This document shows, one piece after another, positions 32,070-33,713 of a stretch of DNA of 33,713 bases. The stretch is taken from the NCBI GenBank assembly GCA_029212905.1, contig JARGPB010000027.1, forward strand, positions 1 to 33,713, given 5' to 3'. The notes beneath the pieces are model-generated. The model saw nothing but the letters and a program-made list of their open reading frames with translations. It did not search any database and was not told the origin of the DNA. How positions within the stretch are numbered: the first letter of the stretch is position 1; every line of letters starts with the position of its first letter. A program made the translations under genes and the position numbers. The DNA comes from Thalassovita sp. GTDB lineage: Bacteria > Pseudomonadota > Alphaproteobacteria > Rhodobacterales > Rhodobacteraceae.

Positions 32070-32095
32070 AAACGACCGTTTGTAAACGAATGCAA
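32070..32095. promoter_or_regulatory. Putative recombination/operator site of the serine recombinase
   Basis: AAACGACCGTTTGTAAACG contains two overlapping dyads (AAACG/CGTTT) just upstream of the recombinase start. Resolvases usually bind a res site in this place and repress themselves. Confidence 0.4.
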
Positions 32096-32232
32096 GTAGG
32101 TGCTCTCTCGTCGCGTTCATCCTAAGACCCTTGGTTCCCTAGCGCTGAGCGCGATCTGAGAGGTTCCGCCGGCAGTCGCGCGAGCGTGCTATATAAAGGG
32201 CGTAGGCAACCGCCACAAAATCACTTGGGTAA

Positions 32233-32258
32233 TGTGCAAAAAATAAGTATTTTGCACA
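32233..32258 (+). promoter_or_regulatory. Inverted-repeat operator overlapping a promoter
   Basis: TGTGCAAAA (32233-32241) and TTTTGCACA (32250-32258) form a perfect 9-bp inverted repeat with an 8-bp spacer. TTGGGT (32225-32230) and TATTTT (32248-32253) with a 17-bp spacer make a promoter within it. Transcription would start at about the ATG at 32260. Confidence 0.55.
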
Positions 32259-32259
32259 T

Positions 32260-32382
32260 ATGAATACGAGAGCCTCTATTTTGACTGATGGTTACGACGA
32301 CCCCCTCATCACTACCGAGGAGGATGCAGAGGCTCACGAAAAGGATCTCTGGTTGTCGCGTTTAGTTCCTGATTTCAATTGA
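32260..32382 (+). CDS. Small acidic 40-residue protein, apparently leaderless
   Basis: ATG at 32260 to TGA at 32382: MNTRASILTDGYDDPLITT, then EEDAEAHEKDLWLSRLVPDFN. Strongly acidic. No ribosome binding site exists, because an operator-like inverted repeat occupies the expected place; the predicted transcript start coincides with the ATG. This layout, small acidic product plus self-covering operator, resembles an antitoxin or a short repressor, but no partner gene is seen. I do not recognise the family. Confidence 0.5.
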   Translation: MNTRASILTDGYDDPLITTEEDAEAHEKDLWLSRLVPDFN

Positions 32383-32398
32383 AGCAGTAAGCTGAAAC

Positions 32399-32429
32399 TG
32401 AAGCGCTGGAATTTCATCTTAGCGCTTCA
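32399..32429. terminator. Hairpin between convergent genes
   Basis: TGAAGCGCT (32399-32407) and AGCGCTTCA (32421-32429) are perfect 9-bp arms with a 13-bp spacer. It lies between the small ORF (plus) and the tyrosine recombinase (minus, ending at 32454). No T-run follows on either strand, so it could be a weak two-way terminator or a protein site. Confidence 0.4.
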
Positions 32430-32453
32430 CCAACGCGTCAAGATTCCTGAGCT

Positions 32454-33605
32454 TCACAGCCCTGCGGCTTTGGTCAGGTTCACCCTGAACCTGTCGCGCC
32501 TGCGCTGGTAGCGCCGGGTCATCTCGGCCGACGCATGTCCGAGTTGCTTTTGAACATAACGCTCATCAACCTCTGCCGACGAGGCGAGCCCGGCGCGCAA
32601 GGAATGGCCAGAGAACATTGCCAGCCGTTTGGCTTCCGGCAAATCGGATCTGACGCCGCTCTTCAGAACGGTTGCTTTGATCAGCCGTGCGACGTGCTTG
32701 TCGGAAAGGCGGGCCTCGAGCGCACGTTTGCCATCCCGCGATGTTCGCACGAAGACCGGCCCGAAGTCGATCTTTGCAAAATACAGCCATTGCTCAAGTG
32801 CGTGGACAGGACAGGTCTGGTCGCTTGAGCCGCGCCCGACCTCGACCTCGCGCCACCCGGTCTTGGCGTTCAGCGTCAGCAGAGCGCCATCTTCGAAAAT
32901 CTCGATCCAACCGCCGGAGTCCGGTGTATCATCCTTGTGCACGTCAAGGCTCACGATCTCGGAGCGACGGAGACCTCCAGCATAGCCCAGAAGTAAGGTC
33001 GCCCGGTCTCGAAGCCCGCGGAGATCATAGGGAAGGATGCCCACCATGGCCTGGATGTCATCGGGCAGGATCGCTTCCTTCTGAACCGGCGGACGCGCGT
33101 GTCTGCGCCTAATCCCGGCCAGAACGGTGGCGACATGGCGGTCCTTGCGATCAAGAGTGAACCCGCGCTGCCTGTAGTTCCAAGCGAGGCCGGAGAGGCG
33201 CCGCTCAATGGTGGAGACCGAGAGAGCAGGGGCCTTACCAGTCGCGGCGGCCAGGTCCGCCACATAGAGCCCGACCATCTCGGGCGAGGGGGGCAGGGGA
33301 TCCGTCCCTTTCAACCGGCACCAACGGGTGAAGTGTTTCCAGTCGACCGAGTAGGCCTTATTGGTGTTCTCAGCTGTTGAGGCCTCGGCGTAGTCGCGCG
33401 CGGTGTCGATCAGCCGGTCGAGCGCGCCGGAGCCGGCCACATGAGCGGGCAGAGCGATTGAGGCTCGGTCCCGAGAGGTTCTCTCGTCGTGTTCGTCACT
33501 GTTCAGCGAGTCATAGGACGCTGAGCTCGAAATCTCTGCGTCAGACGCGTCGGAATCCTCGATTCTAGTGCCGTTATTCGTGAGACTGCTCATGTTTCCG
33601 AGCAT
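32454..33605 (-). CDS. Tyrosine recombinase (phage-integrase family)
   Basis: Site-specific recombinase of 383 residues (ATG at 33605; a second ATG four codons in, at 33593, with GGAAAC upstream, may be the real start). A serine-rich acidic N-terminus (about 1-50) is followed by a SAM-like core-binding domain (about 60-165) and the catalytic domain with all key residues: R213 in GGLRRSEI, K248, H334-SL-R337, H357 in LGH and Y366 in RRYQRR. It should cut and rejoin DNA through a 3'-phosphotyrosine. A perfect 10-bp inverted repeat just upstream may be its crossover site or operator. Likely role is resolution of plasmid multimers or cassette integration. Confidence 0.92.
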   Translation of the reverse strand: MLGNMSSLTNNGTRIEDSDASDAEISSSASYDSLNSDEHDERTSRDRASIALPAHVAGSGALDRLIDTARDYAEASTAENTNKAYSVDWKHFTRWCRLKGTDPLPPSPEMVGLYVADLAAATGKAPALSVSTIERRLSGLAWNYRQRGFTLDRKDRHVATVLAGIRRRHARPPVQKEAILPDDIQAMVGILPYDLRGLRDRATLLLGYAGGLRRSEIVSLDVHKDDTPDSGGWIEIFEDGALLTLNAKTGWREVEVGRGSSDQTCPVHALEQWLYFAKIDFGPVFVRTSRDGKRALEARLSDKHVARLIKATVLKSGVRSDLPEAKRLAMFSGHSLRAGLASSAEVDERYVQKQLGHASAEMTRRYQRRRDRFRVNLTKAAGL

Positions 33606-33616
33606 ATCAGTTTTAC

Positions 33617-33641
33617 GTCCGATAATGCAAGATTATCGGAC
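33617..33641. repeat. 10-bp inverted repeat upstream of the tyrosine recombinase
   Basis: GTCCGATAAT (33617-33626), 5-bp centre GCAAG, ATTATCGGAC (33632-33641). Perfect arms. Size fits an operator or a short recombinase core site. Confidence 0.6.
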
Positions 33642-33713
33642 ATCATGGCAAAAGATAGAGCGAGGCGTTTTCTGTGCTATTTTCTGGAGCAAAGCGCCGC
33701 GATGGTTTAGGCT

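Noticed and set aside
1..33713. CRISPR arrays, tRNA and rRNA genes
   Set aside because: No regularly spaced direct repeats, cloverleaf sequences or rRNA segments were seen on either strand by reading.

Overview
The window looks like part of a large plasmid from an alphaproteobacterium, most likely a member of the Rhodobacteraceae (Roseobacter/Paracoccus type). The main reason is a complete repABC replication and partition operon on the minus strand (26190-29914). It has three copies of the 16-bp palindrome GTTAACAGCTGTTAAC, a counter-transcribed RNA with its own promoter and terminator in the repB-repC gap, a consensus DnaA box and GANTC sites upstream of repA. GC is high in most genes. No rRNA, tRNA or CRISPR array was seen.

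Layout from left to right. 254-1211: a DUF2493-type gene with its terminator. 1212-2070: no clear gene, ending in a promoter and a foldable leader RNA. 2071-5232: a lower-GC pair of convergent genes that looks like a defence module: an Abi_2/HEPN abortive-infection protein and a 658-residue fusion of a GHKL ATPase with a PD-(D/E)XK nuclease. 5512-6111: a rhomboid protease. 6595-12300: a mercury-resistance element with 38-bp Tn3-type inverted repeats (one mismatch) and a 5-bp target duplication (TGCCT), but no transposase or resolvase. It carries merR, merT, merP, a merE-like gene, a long merF-like gene, a 45-residue CC peptide, merA, a MerA-like second flavoprotein and a ynfA-type membrane protein. 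The element has split a 178-codon gene in two; removing it and one TGCCT copy restores the reading frame.

12644-24615: a block of minus-strand genes of a kind seen on Rhodobacteraceae plasmids: ArdC-like antirestriction protein, DUF3768, a long ParB-like protein, two DUF proteins, a 1420-residue methyltransferase/strawberry-notch helicase fusion, and four small DUF or hypothetical proteins ending in a tandem DUF736 protein. Several share an AAGGA...CCC-ATG start context. My inference is that this is a plasmid establishment or antirestriction module.

24950-26044: a class II Fic protein whose -10 box lies in a perfect dyad. 26190-29914: repABC. 29915-31138: parS, DnaA box and about 1 kb without a recognisable gene. 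31139-32032: a serine recombinase. 32260-32382: a 40-residue peptide gene that appears leaderless behind a 9-bp inverted repeat. 32454-33605: a tyrosine recombinase preceded by a 10-bp inverted repeat. The two recombinases probably resolve multimers or move cassettes.
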